This document shows, in pieces, positions 38,471 to 48,863 of a DNA stretch of 49,954 bases. Position numbers and translations under genes: made by a program. The notes under the pieces were generated by a model. That model worked only from the letters and a program-made list of their open reading frames with translations. It was not told where the DNA came from and made no database searches. The DNA is from Boothiomyces macroporosus (taxonomy: Eukaryota; Chytridiomycota; Chytridiomycetes; Rhizophydiales; Terramycetaceae): contig JADGKB010000102.1 in NCBI GenBank assembly GCA_027604185.1, positions 1 to 49,954 on the forward strand, written 5' to 3'. Within the stretch, counting starts at the first letter, position 1, and each line of letters opens with the position of its first letter.

Positions 38471-39928
38471 TTCTATTTCTTTTAGGAAACTTGTTTCAAG
38501 TCACCGAAAAAATTAAAGCAGTTTGATGAATCCGCCATTCAACCTTATTAGTGCCAATGTGGTTTCCGATAATAACAGTCAAGCTATCTCGTAGCCATTG
38601 CTGTGCACTCAAGTTTCTTTTTCAGTATGGGATATCAAAGGTAATATCGTAGGGACTTTGAGATTTCACATTGCTGCAACACTAAATGTGTCTGCTTCCC
38701 AAGGACAAGCGCTCTTTCATATTAGCTAGATTGCCTTGTTCTGCTGCCCAATCGGGGTAAAGGATTCAGTGACTTTCAAGTTCAGATTGTAAAGTCGAAT
38801 AGTCAAGTAGTTTGAGTGCTACTTTCCAGACAAGTTTACTTTGCTCCAGAGTGACCAACAGCAAATGGTAAGAGTTATACTGAGTTGGTTCTTGTTGTCC
38901 CCAAGTCTTGGAACATTCTCAAAGGTTTGAGTTTGGTGCATGATAATAAAGTTGTTGCTTGGTTGACTTACGAGATTCCAAGATTGATCTCTGTATATTT
39001 TGCTCTATAGTTTGAAACTGCCATGGTGCAAAAGACTGTTTAAAAGTCATTCTTTACCTTGGCCCTATCTCTTTAAAATACTCTTATTTTCGACTTAGGA
39101 TTGGTACTAGTGATCAGAGGTATTTAGTGATTGGCTGAACCAGCGTATAAGCACGCAATACCGATGAGATTCCGTTAGTTTTTGTGGTGATGAAATCATT
39201 TAAATCGTGGCACTACATTACGCAACATATCGGATTAATAGTTCCTTTGAGTAGCGCGGAGCAAAGCTTCTGGAATATAACAATGAAATTTGCAAGCACA
39301 GAAGTTGAATTAATGTGATCTCTACTTTTTTGTTGCATGATCATGAGTAAAAACATGACTATCGTGGTACAGGTAGAAAGAACGTATTCCATCATGGTTT
39401 AATTTAAGGGTTCCTTCAACAGGTTGAATATAGTAATATCGGAATCCTAAAATGGTCCTAAAACCACTGGTTTCATCTCTTTACCTTAGTTACTCCGCAC
39501 TAAAGGGACTTCCATATTTGTTTCAAAAATAAGGAATTTAAAAAAAATTAACTGTGCCACAGCGTGAAATTAAAAAAATTAATTGCGGTTAAACAAAGTT
39601 AAACTCTAGTACATATATGGTACACTGCTGATCTAGATCAAATCACGGTTTTTGCGAGTCCTGATGATCGATAGTCGTTATAATTCTTCAGATCGGTGAT
39701 TATTTCAAGCGAATTCATCGGATATTGATATAAATTCTCGCTTTGAGATATTTCTATAGTTTGTTCACTTTCTATGGTGGTACAAGGATTACTCACCGAA
39801 ACTCGCATTCATTATTTTAACAGTTCCCGATTCGTACATTTGGAAAAAAAATTATTTTAAAGAATTAAGAGTGGCAAAGTATAAATAGCCGATCGTTCCC
39901 CACACACAAAGCTTACAACATAGCAACT
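38471..39928. other. Long gene-poor intergenic region
   Basis: This ~1.46-kb stretch is the longest without a supported gene. Both strands hold stops in all frames; the longest candidate, a minus-strand hydrophobic frame of 60 residues ending at 39213, has no family signature. Its right end is the expansin promoter. AT-rich runs near 39540-39600 (A/T homopolymers, repeated AAAAAATTAA) might be a regulatory or scaffold region. No tRNA seen. Confidence 0.5.
39880..39888 (+). promoter_or_regulatory. TATA box of expansin gene
   Basis: TATAAATAG lies 49 bp before the ATG at 39929. Confidence 0.55.
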
Positions 39929-41083
39929 ATGGCTGGATCTCTTATTATATATACTGCTCTATCTCTACTACAAACAGCCGCTGCATATTCTGGTTCCATG
40001 TCTTACTATGGACCACCAGTTGAGACTTATGGGCCTTGGGGTATCGATGGTAACGGAATTGGAGCTTGTGCGTTGGATTGTGTCAACCACAATTACTTTG
40101 TTGCAATGAACACTGGAATGTATCAACCTGGCATGTGTGGGTTGTGTGTCAAAATCAGTTACAATGGAAGAACTACTATTGGGCCAGTCGTTGATAGATG
40201 CCCTGGATGTCCTAATCAGGGATTAGATCTCTCTCCTGGCATGTTCACTGAGCTAGCTGGATCTCTTACAGTTGGAAGATTTGATGCCGACTGGGAATTT
40301 ATCACTTGCCCATCATCTGTTCAAGCTGTCAACCTTGCAAACTTCCCACCAAATGCTGGTGTCTGCTCTATTCCTGCTGGATCTCCACCTCCAGTTGCCA
40401 GTGGATCTACTGCTATCTGTTCTGGATCATCGTGGTCTTCTGGATCTACTCAACCTGCGCCAGTGCCAGTCCCTGCTGCTGGATCTACCACTCCATCCAC
40501 CGGATCTTCTACCTCTGGAACTTGTGGAGTTAGTGGTGTCAACTGTGGATCTGCGTGTTGCTCTAGATGGGGATACTGTGGTACTGGACCTGCTTACTGT
40601 GGTTCAGGTTGCCAAGCTAATGCTGGTACGTGCGATGGATCTTCACAGCCAGTTACCAACCCAGCTCCAGCAACCAATCCAAGTTCCGCTCAACCAGACC
40701 CTGTTCCACCAGTTCAAGTCACACCTCCTCAACCATCGGGGTCAAACATTTGCGACCATGCTGGTATGAACTGCGGAAGTTTGTGTTGCTCCCAATACGG
40801 ATACTGTGGTAGCGATGCTCGTTTCTGTGGTGTTGGCTGCCAACCGCTTAAAGGATCTTGCACTTCTTCCCAACCTGTAGCTCCAGCACCAGTAGTAGTT
40901 TCTCCACCAAGCAATCCAGCACCAGCTCCTCCAATCACCAACAGCAATGGATGCGGTGGAAGTCTGGTTACCTATTGCACTGCCGACAAGACTGGCTTTG
41001 CTTACTGTTCCAACAATTTTGTCCAAAAATGTGCCGGTGGAACCACTTGCCATGATGGTGCTTTCTGGGCATCTTGTCTTTAA
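39929..41083 (+). CDS. Secreted expansin-like protein with chitin-binding modules
   Basis: Intron-less ORF of 384 residues. A signal peptide (MAGSLIIYTALSLLQTAAA) is followed by an RlpA/expansin-type double-psi beta-barrel (~20-135): SMSYYGPP, GACALDC, CGLCVKIS, GPVVDRCPGC, then GLDLSPGMFTELAG, which holds the conserved Asp. Two CBM18 (hevein-like) chitin-binding modules come next, each C-G-x-x-C-C-S-x-x-G-Y-C-G, near SACCSRWGYCG and SLCCSQYGYCG, separated by Pro/Ser/Ala linkers. A last ~50-residue Cys-rich part (CGGSLVTYCT...KCAGGTTC) may be a third, different carbohydrate-binding module (CBM19-like). Expansins loosen wall polymers without hydrolysis; with chitin-binding modules the target is probably the fungal's own chitin wall or an insect/fungal host. 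Linkers use many GGATCT/CCAGCT repeats. Confidence 0.92.
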   Translation: MAGSLIIYTALSLLQTAAAYSGSMSYYGPPVETYGPWGIDGNGIGACALDCVNHNYFVAMNTGMYQPGMCGLCVKISYNGRTTIGPVVDRCPGCPNQGLDLSPGMFTELAGSLTVGRFDADWEFITCPSSVQAVNLANFPPNAGVCSIPAGSPPPVASGSTAICSGSSWSSGSTQPAPVPVPAAGSTTPSTGSSTSGTCGVSGVNCGSACCSRWGYCGTGPAYCGSGCQANAGTCDGSSQPVTNPAPATNPSSAQPDPVPPVQVTPPQPSGSNICDHAGMNCGSLCCSQYGYCGSDARFCGVGCQPLKGSCTSSQPVAPAPVVVSPPSNPAPAPPITNSNGCGGSLVTYCTADKTGFAYCSNNFVQKCAGGTTCHDGAFWASCL

Positions 41084-41357
41084 TTATTTATTGTATTTAC
41101 ATAAAATAGAGTTGATTATTGCAATCTTTTTTCTACTCGCAGTTGAATGTCTAATAATTTGAATCGTGTCTCTGGTAATTTGAATCGTGTCTATGTGGAT
41201 GCTACTCAACACTTGATGCCATCGTATCCCTATGGACAACTGAACAGTGAAGGCCTCCATTATAAATCAAGAATGGAATCGCACAAGTCAATTGTGATGC
41301 TCAAAGGCTCATTTCAGGTCAAGAGACTAAAAAGACTTTTTGAGTTTCCAAAATTAA

Positions 41358-42817
41358 ATGGAAAACAAAATCCCAGTTTTTGAAAAATCAGCTGTAGATG
41401 AATTCTATCCAGTTGATAGAATCAAACGACTAAACAATCAATTCGAACAGTCGTTCAAATCCAGCCCAACTCACTACTGCAGATCACCAGTAATCATTAC
41501 TAATTCAGGGTCGTCTAAATATCATTGGAGAGCATATCGATTACTCTGGATTCTCTGTTCTTCCTATGGCAATAGATAGAGACTGCTTGATGGCGTTTTC
41601 ATTTCAAAAGAGCGACAAGCCAACAATCAAAATCGCAAATACAAACCCAAAGTATAAGAGTAGCGAGTTTGGCACGGATTTTACTATTGATTTGAAGGCG
41701 CATGATTGGACCACTTACTTTAAATGCGGATTTAAAGGCGTGTTGGAAACGTACAACGTGCACAGTGTTAGTGTGCAAGTTGTTGGTAATTCCTTTTGAT
41801 TCTAGTTGATGGAACTGTTCCTACTGGGAGCGGATTATCATCCTCCAGTGCTTTTGTCTGTTGCTCAGCTTTGTTGACCAGTTATATTCACAATTTATCT
41901 CCAACAAAAGGAGAATTAACTCAAATCGCGATAAAAAGTGAGCGCTATTGTGGTGTTGAAAGTGGTGGCATGGACCAGTCAATCTCTATTGTAGCAAACA
42001 AAACCCCACTGTTGATTGATTTTGAACCAAAGTTGAATGCTACTCTGGTAGATTTCAAATTAAACGATCTTGTCTTTGTTATTGCTAATACTCTAGTTGT
42101 ATCCGATAAAGCAGTTACTGCTCCTATTCATTACAACCTTAGAGTAGTAGAGTGCAGGTTGATTGTTGCGCTATTGGGATTCTATTTGAAGAAAGAGTAC
42201 AAGAATCTATGGGATTTTGTAGAAAAAGAAAAGGATTCATCCGATAGTAAGTTGCATTGACCGTAGACGTTGATAAATTTGAAAAGCCTCTAGCGTTAGT
42301 CAAGCAACACCTTTCCGGCGATTATACTCGCCAAGATATTGCCAAAATCTTGGATATTGACGTTTCCAAAGTGGAAGAAGAATATATCAAGCCAATTCAA
42401 ATCAGAGCCACCGAGTTTAAGCTTTTGAAAAGGGCCGTGCACATACTAACAGAAGCTCAGAGGGTTTACAAATTTGTCAAGGCTTGCCAAGTAGGTGATC
42501 CTGTGGTACTAGGGAATTTGATGGTAAACTCTTTTTTTATACAGAATGAATCACAAGCTAGCTGCAGAGATTACTTTGAATGTAGCTGCTATGAAATTGA
42601 TAAAGTATGTGAATTAGCCGCAAAGAATGGGTCGCTAGGTTCACGATTGACTGGTGCTGGATGGGGAGGATGCACCGTTCATTTGATAAGAAAGGACAAC
42701 TTGAGCTCTTTTATGGATGGAATGAAGGAATATTACTCTGAAATTGGATACGAAGGCGACCTTGGCCAAGTGTTATTCAGCAGTGTTCCCTCAATTGGGG
42801 CAATTGTCTTTCAATAA
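41358..42817 (+). CDS. gal1: Galactokinase
   Basis: GHMP kinase that phosphorylates galactose to galactose-1-phosphate in the Leloir pathway. Four exons (41358-41489, 41509-41785, 41806-42246, 42267-42817) with introns of 19, 20 and 20 nt give 466 residues. Splicing restores the galactokinase signature GRLNIIGEHIDYSGFSVLP, the ATP loop VDGTVPTGSGLSSSSAF, the SGGMDQS motif, and the C-terminal GSRLTGAGWGGCTVHL. The start MENKIPVFEKSAVDEFYP has no strong competitor. A separate ATG-initiated frame at 41147-41383 overlaps the start in another frame; it has a repeated AATTTGAATCGTGTCT and may be an upstream ORF in the leader. Confidence 0.94.
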
Positions 42818-43081
42818 AGAGAATATTGAATCGTCAAGTGGAAAATTTCTAGTTTAGACCTTATCACTCATTACCCGATCCATCCCGTCCACATCATTAC
42901 AGCACCTGCAAAAAAAAGACTTTGCATTGGATTATGGATAACTATATGGATCTACTACCGCCGACTTTAACCAGCAAGTAATAGAGGCTTTAATTTTTTC
43001 CGATTGCAATTTAATCTGCCTACCAAAAAAAGAAAAATGAACGCCAAAGTGAGGAAAGCCAAAAAAAAAAGTTAGACAAAA

Positions 43082-43880
43082 ATGTCCACCAAAATTTCAT
43101 GGAACGAAGGAGGATCAAATGTAAGAAGAATTAATTGTAGGTAATAGTCACAGGCGATTTTGATAACTGGCAAAAATCCATCGTCTGTCAGCATATGGAT
43201 GGTGAACACTCTGCGACAATTACCGTATCCTCCTTTCCCATTGTATTTAAATTCATAGTCGATGGTGACTGGACTCTATCAAAAAAGTACGAACGAGTTC
43301 AAGTACTTGTAATTAATCTTAGGATCACCAAGGCAATTGGAACAATATCATAAGGGTGCCTGATATACTTGAAAAAATGAACCAATTGGAAACCAAAGTA
43401 GCCAGTCAGAAATCCTTACTGGAATACTTGGAACAAGAGCACAAGAAAGAGCTGGGATCTTTAAACAAGTCAATTGTCGAATATGAAGAAATTATTTCTA
43501 GGCTGATCTCTTCCAACAGCGTATCATTGGAAACGCTGGAGGAATTTGCTATTGACAGTGAAGGCAATTCATTGCAGTCCACCAGCCAAAAGTCCCTCAA
43601 GAGCTCATCAGACCGTATTGACTCTGCGGTCGACCTGTCACTAAACGAGATCAAACTAGAAGCAGAGTACTACCCAGATGAAATGTACTCTACCACTGAA
43701 GAAGATGATAACCTAGATCAACTTCAAAACTTGTATGAAAGTTTATCCCAAAAGCGTTTCCAATTGATTGAAATGGCAAACGCTTACACTATTCAGATGC
43801 AAACTATTTTGGACTATTTTGAACAAGCTGATTTGGCTCATCATTTACCTGCTGTTGATTTTGACGTTGAATTGCTCTAG
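43082..43880 (+). CDS. CBM48 (AMPK-beta type) domain protein with coiled coil
   Basis: Three exons (43082-43120, 43141-43302, 43323-43880) with two 20-nt introns, both phase 0, giving 252 residues. The N-terminal ~80 residues form an AMPK1_CBM/CBM48 glycogen-binding domain: SNVIVTGDFDNWQKS, the core KFIVDGDWTLS, and DHQGNWNNIIRVPD, the family's terminal Asp-Asn loop. Trp in DNW and DGDW are the starch/glycogen contacts. The rest is helical with a long coiled coil (MNQLETKVASQKSLLEYLEQ), acidic Ser-rich linker and a second helix pair. Similar to Crp1/Mdg1-type proteins in layout, but without kinase or SNF1-binding parts visible. Likely cytosolic, role in glycogen or signalling unknown. Confidence 0.85.
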
Positions 43881-44255
43881 TTTTTTTATTTGTTAATAGA
43901 ACCTCATACCTTTTATAATGCATAGTTTTTACTTGTTAAAGTGTCTGTACCTAAAGTCTGACAGATATTGGACTTCTTATCGCACCTTTGAACTTGTGAC
44001 AGACTTGTAGAAACTCTATATTCAAGTGTAGGGAAAGAGTGAAGGTATGCAAGCTCTATTTTGCCAGCATTGAGCTGACATTCTCAAACCTGTTGCTATA
44101 TAAGAGCACTTTGAGACTATAGATCTTGGAGATTTTACAAGCTATGGATTCAATCGAAAGAAGCGGTTACGAAAAGGTAGTATTTCTGAACCAAATATCA
44201 TATTTTGTGGCTGAACAACAATAGTTATTCAAAACGTTGCGGAAAATTTAACCAA
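43881..44255. other. Intergenic and putative leader of the DM9 gene
   Basis: A TATA-like site lies at 44097 and an ATG at 44144 (MDSIERSGYEK, 47 bp later), the same spacing as other promoters here. The frame from 44144 stops at 44210. A 48-nt or 18-nt intron ending at 44210 would join it to the next gene, but the phase does not fit, so an exon there is unproven. Confidence 0.4.
44097..44104 (+). promoter_or_regulatory. TATA box near the DM9 gene
   Basis: TATATAAG lies 47 bp before the ATG at 44144, suggesting that translation of the downstream gene might start there. Confidence 0.4.
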
Positions 44256-45717
44256 ATGACTATCCGACAATTTCGAAAAGTAGGAAAGGAAGGATACAAA
44301 TTACGACCATTCGATTTAGTATTGTTCAAGGGAAATGATCCGGTCGGGAACTTGATTCAAAAGATTGAGAAAAAGTATGTTGATCCCAGTGACGCCAATG
44401 TTGAAGGAACGTTATGGACGCATGTGGGAATTATAGTAGACAAATCCGTGTTACCGCTCGATTGCATGGAACCTGATAAACTGTATCTGTATGAATCAGT
44501 ATTTTCAGGGTCAGTGTTGGGCTACACCTACTGCAAAGTTGGACCAGTGGACCATCCATTTGTAGATGGGAAAAAGAATCATTCAGGACCTCAAATCAGA
44601 CCATTCGCTGATGCTATCATGGAAGCAGCAGCGGACATTGGAATCAGTACCCTTACAGACGCAGAACGAGAAAAGATTTATGCTAGAGGGCTACCTAAAA
44701 TCCAACAAGAGTTTTTGGAGTTGTACAACAAGTACAAGGACTACGGATATCCATATAGCATTGTCCCGCAGTTGGCTTCAGCTTCCGATTCTCTGTTGTC
44801 CTTGTTCAACAAGACTAAACAGATTGCCAAAGATTTTGGCAAAAGGGTAGAGAATACTGTCAAAGAAAAGCTAAACAAAGATATTGGAGGTGGGTCAGGG
44901 AAAAAGACTGTGTTTTGCTCGCAATTCGCTGCCAAAATATATGCGCATTTTGGAGTGACTGGTTTTGAAAACTCGGAAGGTTTATTTGGTTTAATTGTAG
45001 CTGGGAAATTCACTCCAATCGAACTCGATTCAGCTCCAGCATTCAAAACGGATGATTACTATGCCAAGATTGGTGGAATGCATATGCTTACTCCCGATGG
45101 GTTGACATTGCAAAACGTAGGAAGCCCATCAATGATTAAATCATATGAACAGCCATTGACTGAAAAAATATGGGAAGAGCAAGTAAAGCAAAGAATTCAA
45201 GAGTATAATCACTTTACGGAGGCAGGGGAACCAATGCCTCCGTTATTTTGGAAGTATACGGAAAAGAATGATATTCCTAAAGAAGCAATAGTACTCGGAC
45301 ATGATGCTGATGGGAGCAATTTGTATGGTAACATTCTCTAATTCAGCCGCCAGAGCCTTTTTCAAAAATGGTGTTCATGTAGGTAAAGCAGGACCAGCAA
45401 TTCTAGGAGCGTCAATTCCCTGGGGAGAAAAAGAAAACCTTGTTGAAAAGTATGAAATTTTGTGTGGAGATCAGGATAAAGTCAAGTGGGTACAAGTTGA
45501 GAACGAACTGAATTTCTACCTTGAACATCCATTCGTTTTTGGAGGTAGCAGTGACGGAAGACCATTATTTGTTGCTCAGGCTGAACATGAAAATAGTCTG
45601 GTAGTTGGAAAAGCTGGGCCAGGGCATACTGGTGGTGCTTATATTCCCATCAACGGAAAAGAAATCTCAAAGCCAACTTATAGAGTGCTGGTCGAAGCTT
45701 CTCCACATTGTCAATAA
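44256..45717 (+). CDS. Papain-like (YiiX/NlpC-type) hydrolase fused to DM9 repeats
   Basis: Two exons (44256-45327, 45347-45717) joined by a 19-nt intron give 480 residues from the ATG at 44256. The first ~270 residues look like a permuted NlpC/P60 (YiiX/DUF830-like) cysteine-peptidase fold: LRPFDLVLFKG, WTHVGIIV with the likely catalytic His, and VFCSQFAAKIY with the likely catalytic Cys, in the order seen for the permuted group. The C-terminal ~130 residues carry DM9 repeats: LGHDADGSNLYAARAFFKNG, HVGKAGPAILGASIPWG, and again FGGSSDGRPLFVAQAEHE...VVGKAGPGHTGGAYIP. DM9 domains in other organisms bind sugars or are induced by pathogens (established). Upstream exon status is uncertain (see 43881-44255). 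No signal peptide, so cytosolic. Confidence 0.75.
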
Positions 45718-46113
45718 ATTCAAGTTATCATTGGTGTATTACCGAGAAATACCAATGGTCGAGTAAAATCTATTTTCTGGGAATCCGTTATCTTTTTTCA
45801 GATAAAGTAGTCTGCACTACTTCAAGAGAGACCATAAGATATAACACTGATTTTCTGAGTCATCCAACCTACGACACCAGAAAAGGAAATTCTTTAGGAT
45901 GTTATATTGAACACAGTGTATCTCAAACTATTATAGGCTGAAGTAAATTGCGAATCAACAGCGCAACCATCTGACAAGCCATGCGAATGAATGCGAGATA
46001 GTTACCAGTCTTTATTGTTATTTGAAATGAATTTCGGTGTAAAACTGTAGGTTGTAACAAAGAGGTCCCGATCTATTTTCTTTTATAAAAACCCAGAAGC
46101 TGACAAAGAAACA
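45718..46113. other. Intergenic region upstream of aspartic protease
   Basis: 396 bp, no RNA gene or convincing ORF. A TATA box at 46084 serves the protease gene. Confidence 0.5.
46084..46090 (+). promoter_or_regulatory. TATA box of aspartic protease gene
   Basis: TATAAAA begins only 30 bp before the ATG at 46114, leaving room for almost no leader. Confidence 0.5.
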
Positions 46114-47319
46114 ATGCTCACTCTCTTATTTCAATTAGCTGAAGCCAGAAACTGGAAACACAATCCTGCAAACAACGAAAGGGGTGAAATCAAGGTCTCT
46201 TTCACGACCAAATTGCAGAATTCTGTTACTTCAACTGGAGCCTTGAATGCGAACCAACAGGCTTATACTCTGCAAGGAAATGTTGGTGTGGGAACTCCAC
46301 CACAATTCTTTAATGTGTTGTTTGATACCGGCTCTGATTTGTTTTGGATTACAAACAAAGACTGCATTGGTGAATGCGGAAATAATATGTTTGACTCAAT
46401 GGCTAGTTCGACTTTTAAAAAAAATGGATCTGATACTTTTATTTCATACGGTGATGGCACAACAGTTGACTGCGCTCTTGCCCAAGATACCGTTCAAATT
46501 GGAGGTACCGTAATGAACAATATTCCGATTTGCTTGGCTTACGACGTTTCCACTCAAACTGGTATCACTGATGGGTTAATTGGACTTGCTGTTCCTGGAG
46601 ATAAGCCATCTGGTGCTGATATTTTTTCAGCCCTTACACAACAAGCTGCCAGTGGCAAAAACCTTGCTTCATTCTGGTATGACAGATCTGAAAATTTGGA
46701 CCCTAATGGAAAGGCTGGTGAGATTATGGTACTTTATTTCTAATCATAGTTTGGCGGAATCGATTCGACTAGATATACACCGCCAATTAGTTGGATTCAA
46801 GTTGATTCCAAAGAGAATTGGTTCACTGATCTAGAATCTATTTCATACAATGGCCAAATTGTGTATTCCCTTCAAACCTCTATTCTATTTGATACTGGAA
46901 CCACAGTTGCTATTGTTCCATATGAAGTATTTGCTCAACTTAACCAAACCATGAATATGGATGAAAATAATTTGGTGGATTGTTCCAAAGCAAAGTCCTT
47001 CCCGCCAATCACTTTTACTTGGAAGGACGCTTCTGTAACTTTGACTTGGGACCAACAAATTATTGTCGATATGCCAACAAAATCGTGTATGTCAATCTTT
47101 TATCCTGGACGAGGTAGCACTGACGATCCATTAATTCTTGGTGCACAGTTTTTGAGAAACTTTTACTCTATTTTTGATTATGGAAGTAACTCTACTGGAG
47201 CAAGAGTCGGGCTAGCAAAACCATCTGATTCATTCACCATGACTTTGCCAAACTCTAGTGGTGCTGTCAGGTATTCAATGCTTGCTGCTTGTATTTCCAT
47301 TTTTGCTATTTTAATATAG
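46114..47319 (+). CDS. Pepsin-like aspartic protease, probably GPI-anchored (copy 1)
   Basis: Two exons (46114-46728, 46750-47319) around a 21-nt intron give 394 residues. MLTLLFQLAEARNW is a very short, moderately hydrophobic start, then a short propeptide and VGVGTPPQFFNVLFDTGSDLFW with catalytic D71. The Tyr flap region is YGDGTTVDC and the second active site is LFDTGTT (D253). GAQFLRNFYSIFDYG is the usual C-lobe end. The last ~15 residues (MLAACISIFAILI) are hydrophobic after NSSGA, a typical GPI-attachment signal. The protein should be exported to the surface or wall and digest proteins at acid pH. Copy 2 lies tail-to-tail 68 bp away. Confidence 0.93.
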
Positions 47320-47387
47320 AAATACAATTATTTTATTTAAACGATTCTTTTCAATGTAAAATCAAGACGAATCAAAATTATATATAT

Positions 47388-48602
47388 TTATAGAATCATG
47401 GTAGAGACAAGCACAGCATAGAACACTGCCAATGAATAAGCAGCTGCTGAACCTGGAACAGTAACAGTAAAAGAGTCTGAAGGTTGGGCTAATCCAATCC
47501 TTGCATTTCCAGTGTTGTTTCCATAGTCAAAGACTGTGTAAAAGTTGCGCAAGAACTGAGCACCCAAAATCATCACATCAGTTGGACCAGCAGGTTGGAA
47601 TATTGTGGAGCATGTGTTGCTGTTCAAATCAATAATGACTTGCTGTTGCCATGTGAGGTTGATTACAGTTGAGCCCCATGTAAAAGTCATTGTAGGAAGA
47701 CTCTTGACAACAGAGCACGGCATATTTCCATTTTTATCTACATTCATTATTTGATTGAGTTGGCTGTAAACTTTGGATGGAATGATGCAGTTTGTGGTGC
47801 CAGTATCCAATAGAATTGATACAGAGGTAGCCAAGACTTGATTATTTACAGCTATAGAATCCAAATTCGTGAACCAATTCTGCTGAGTTGAATCTACAGG
47901 AATATACTGGAAAGGAGGAGTAAATCGAGAAGTATCCACCCCACCGAACGTAATTTCTCCAGCTTTGACTGAAGGGTCAGAGAAATTGATTGTTTCTGAT
48001 CTGTCATACCAAAAGCCAGCAATAGCTTGGCCAGTTGTTGCTTGCTGAGTTATTGAGGCAAACAAATCAGCACCAGAGGGTGAATCGCCAGGAACAGCGA
48101 GTCCTAATATTAAATGGATGTTACCAATAATCCCATCTGTAGATCCTGTAGTGGTTTGAATGAAATTTGCTAGACAGATTGAAATGTTTTTAAAGTTGTG
48201 CCCGCCAATTTGGATACTATCGCTGGCAAGTGTACATTGCACTTGAGTTCCATCACCATACGTGATTCCAGTGGTTTTAGTTCCTGCCACAAAGGTAGAG
48301 CTGGCGGCTGAATTAAACTGATTCTGCCCCACACATTCCTGTGCTTTGCAGTTGTTGTTTCTAATCCAAAACAAGTCTGAACCAGAGTCAAACAAGACAG
48401 ACATAAATTGAGGGGGAGTTCCGATCCCAACATTTCCAGTAAGTGTGTATGCTACTTGGTTTGCATTCAAGGCACCGGTGGAAGTGACAGAGTTGGTGAG
48501 TTTGGTTCTAAAGACAGCTTTGATTTCGCCTTTGTCGTTCAGAGCAGGGTTCACTTTGAAATTCCTGGCAGCGACAAGGGAAATGAGAAAGTAAGAGTGC
48601 AT
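47388..48602 (-). CDS. Pepsin-like aspartic protease, probably GPI-anchored (copy 2)
   Basis: Two exons (48602-48125, 48103-47388) around a 21-nt intron give 397 residues. The ATG at 48602 (MHSYFLISLVAARNF) aligns with the start of copy 1; an in-frame ATG at 48659 would add 19 residues that copy 1 lacks. Active sites are LFDSGSDLFW, where the usual DTG is DSG, and LLDTGTT; the flap is YGDGTQVQC. The tail (AAYSLAVFYAVLVSTMIL) is hydrophobic, as in GPI signals. The intron 48104-48124 has a length divisible by three and no stop, so the unspliced ORF also reads through with NIHLI inserted before GLAVPG. Copy 1 has an intron-free TDGLIGLAVPG here, which supports splicing. Confidence 0.92.
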   Translation of the reverse strand: MHSYFLISLVAARNFKVNPALNDKGEIKAVFRTKLTNSVTSTGALNANQVAYTLTGNVGIGTPPQFMSVLFDSGSDLFWIRNNNCKAQECVGQNQFNSAASSTFVAGTKTTGITYGDGTQVQCTLASDSIQIGGHNFKNISICLANFIQTTTGSTDGIIGNIHLILGLAVPGDSPSGADLFASITQQATTGQAIAGFWYDRSETINFSDPSVKAGEITFGGVDTSRFTPPFQYIPVDSTQQNWFTNLDSIAVNNQVLATSVSILLDTGTTNCIIPSKVYSQLNQIMNVDKNGNMPCSVVKSLPTMTFTWGSTVINLTWQQQVIIDLNSNTCSTIFQPAGPTDVMILGAQFLRNFYTVFDYGNNTGNARIGLAQPSDSFTVTVPGSAAAYSLAVFYAVLVSTMIL

Positions 48603-48863
48603 TGGATTTGGAAAGTCAACTTTTTTGAAACCGCAGTTGTTTATGAATCGTGGGCGCATACATGAGCCTATCTGAAACAGTCTCCAGCCAGCCCCAAGTT
48701 TAATTGGATAAGAGCTCCGATAATTAGGTTAATCAAAAAGGAATCTAATTATTGCGGTGTGAATAAAACTTTGGATTTCAAACTGTCAAAATCTTGGTGT
48801 AACGATTTGCTTGGTGAAATCAACCTTGATCAAACACATTAATTTCAGATTAGAAAGTTTATA

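Noticed and set aside
39213..39395. 60-residue minus-strand hydrophobic ORF
   Set aside because: Short, AT-driven, no context or motif; not distinguishable from chance.
40306..41162. Long alternative frames overlapping the expansin gene
   Set aside because: They arise from the Ser/Pro/Cys-rich repetitive codons of the true frame and show no family pattern.
41147..41383. 78-residue ORF before galactokinase
   Set aside because: Overlaps the galactokinase start in another frame and begins with a short direct repeat; perhaps an upstream ORF, not a supported gene.
45708..45941. 77-residue ORF downstream of the DM9 gene
   Set aside because: Starts within the stop of the DM9 gene in another frame and shows no family pattern.
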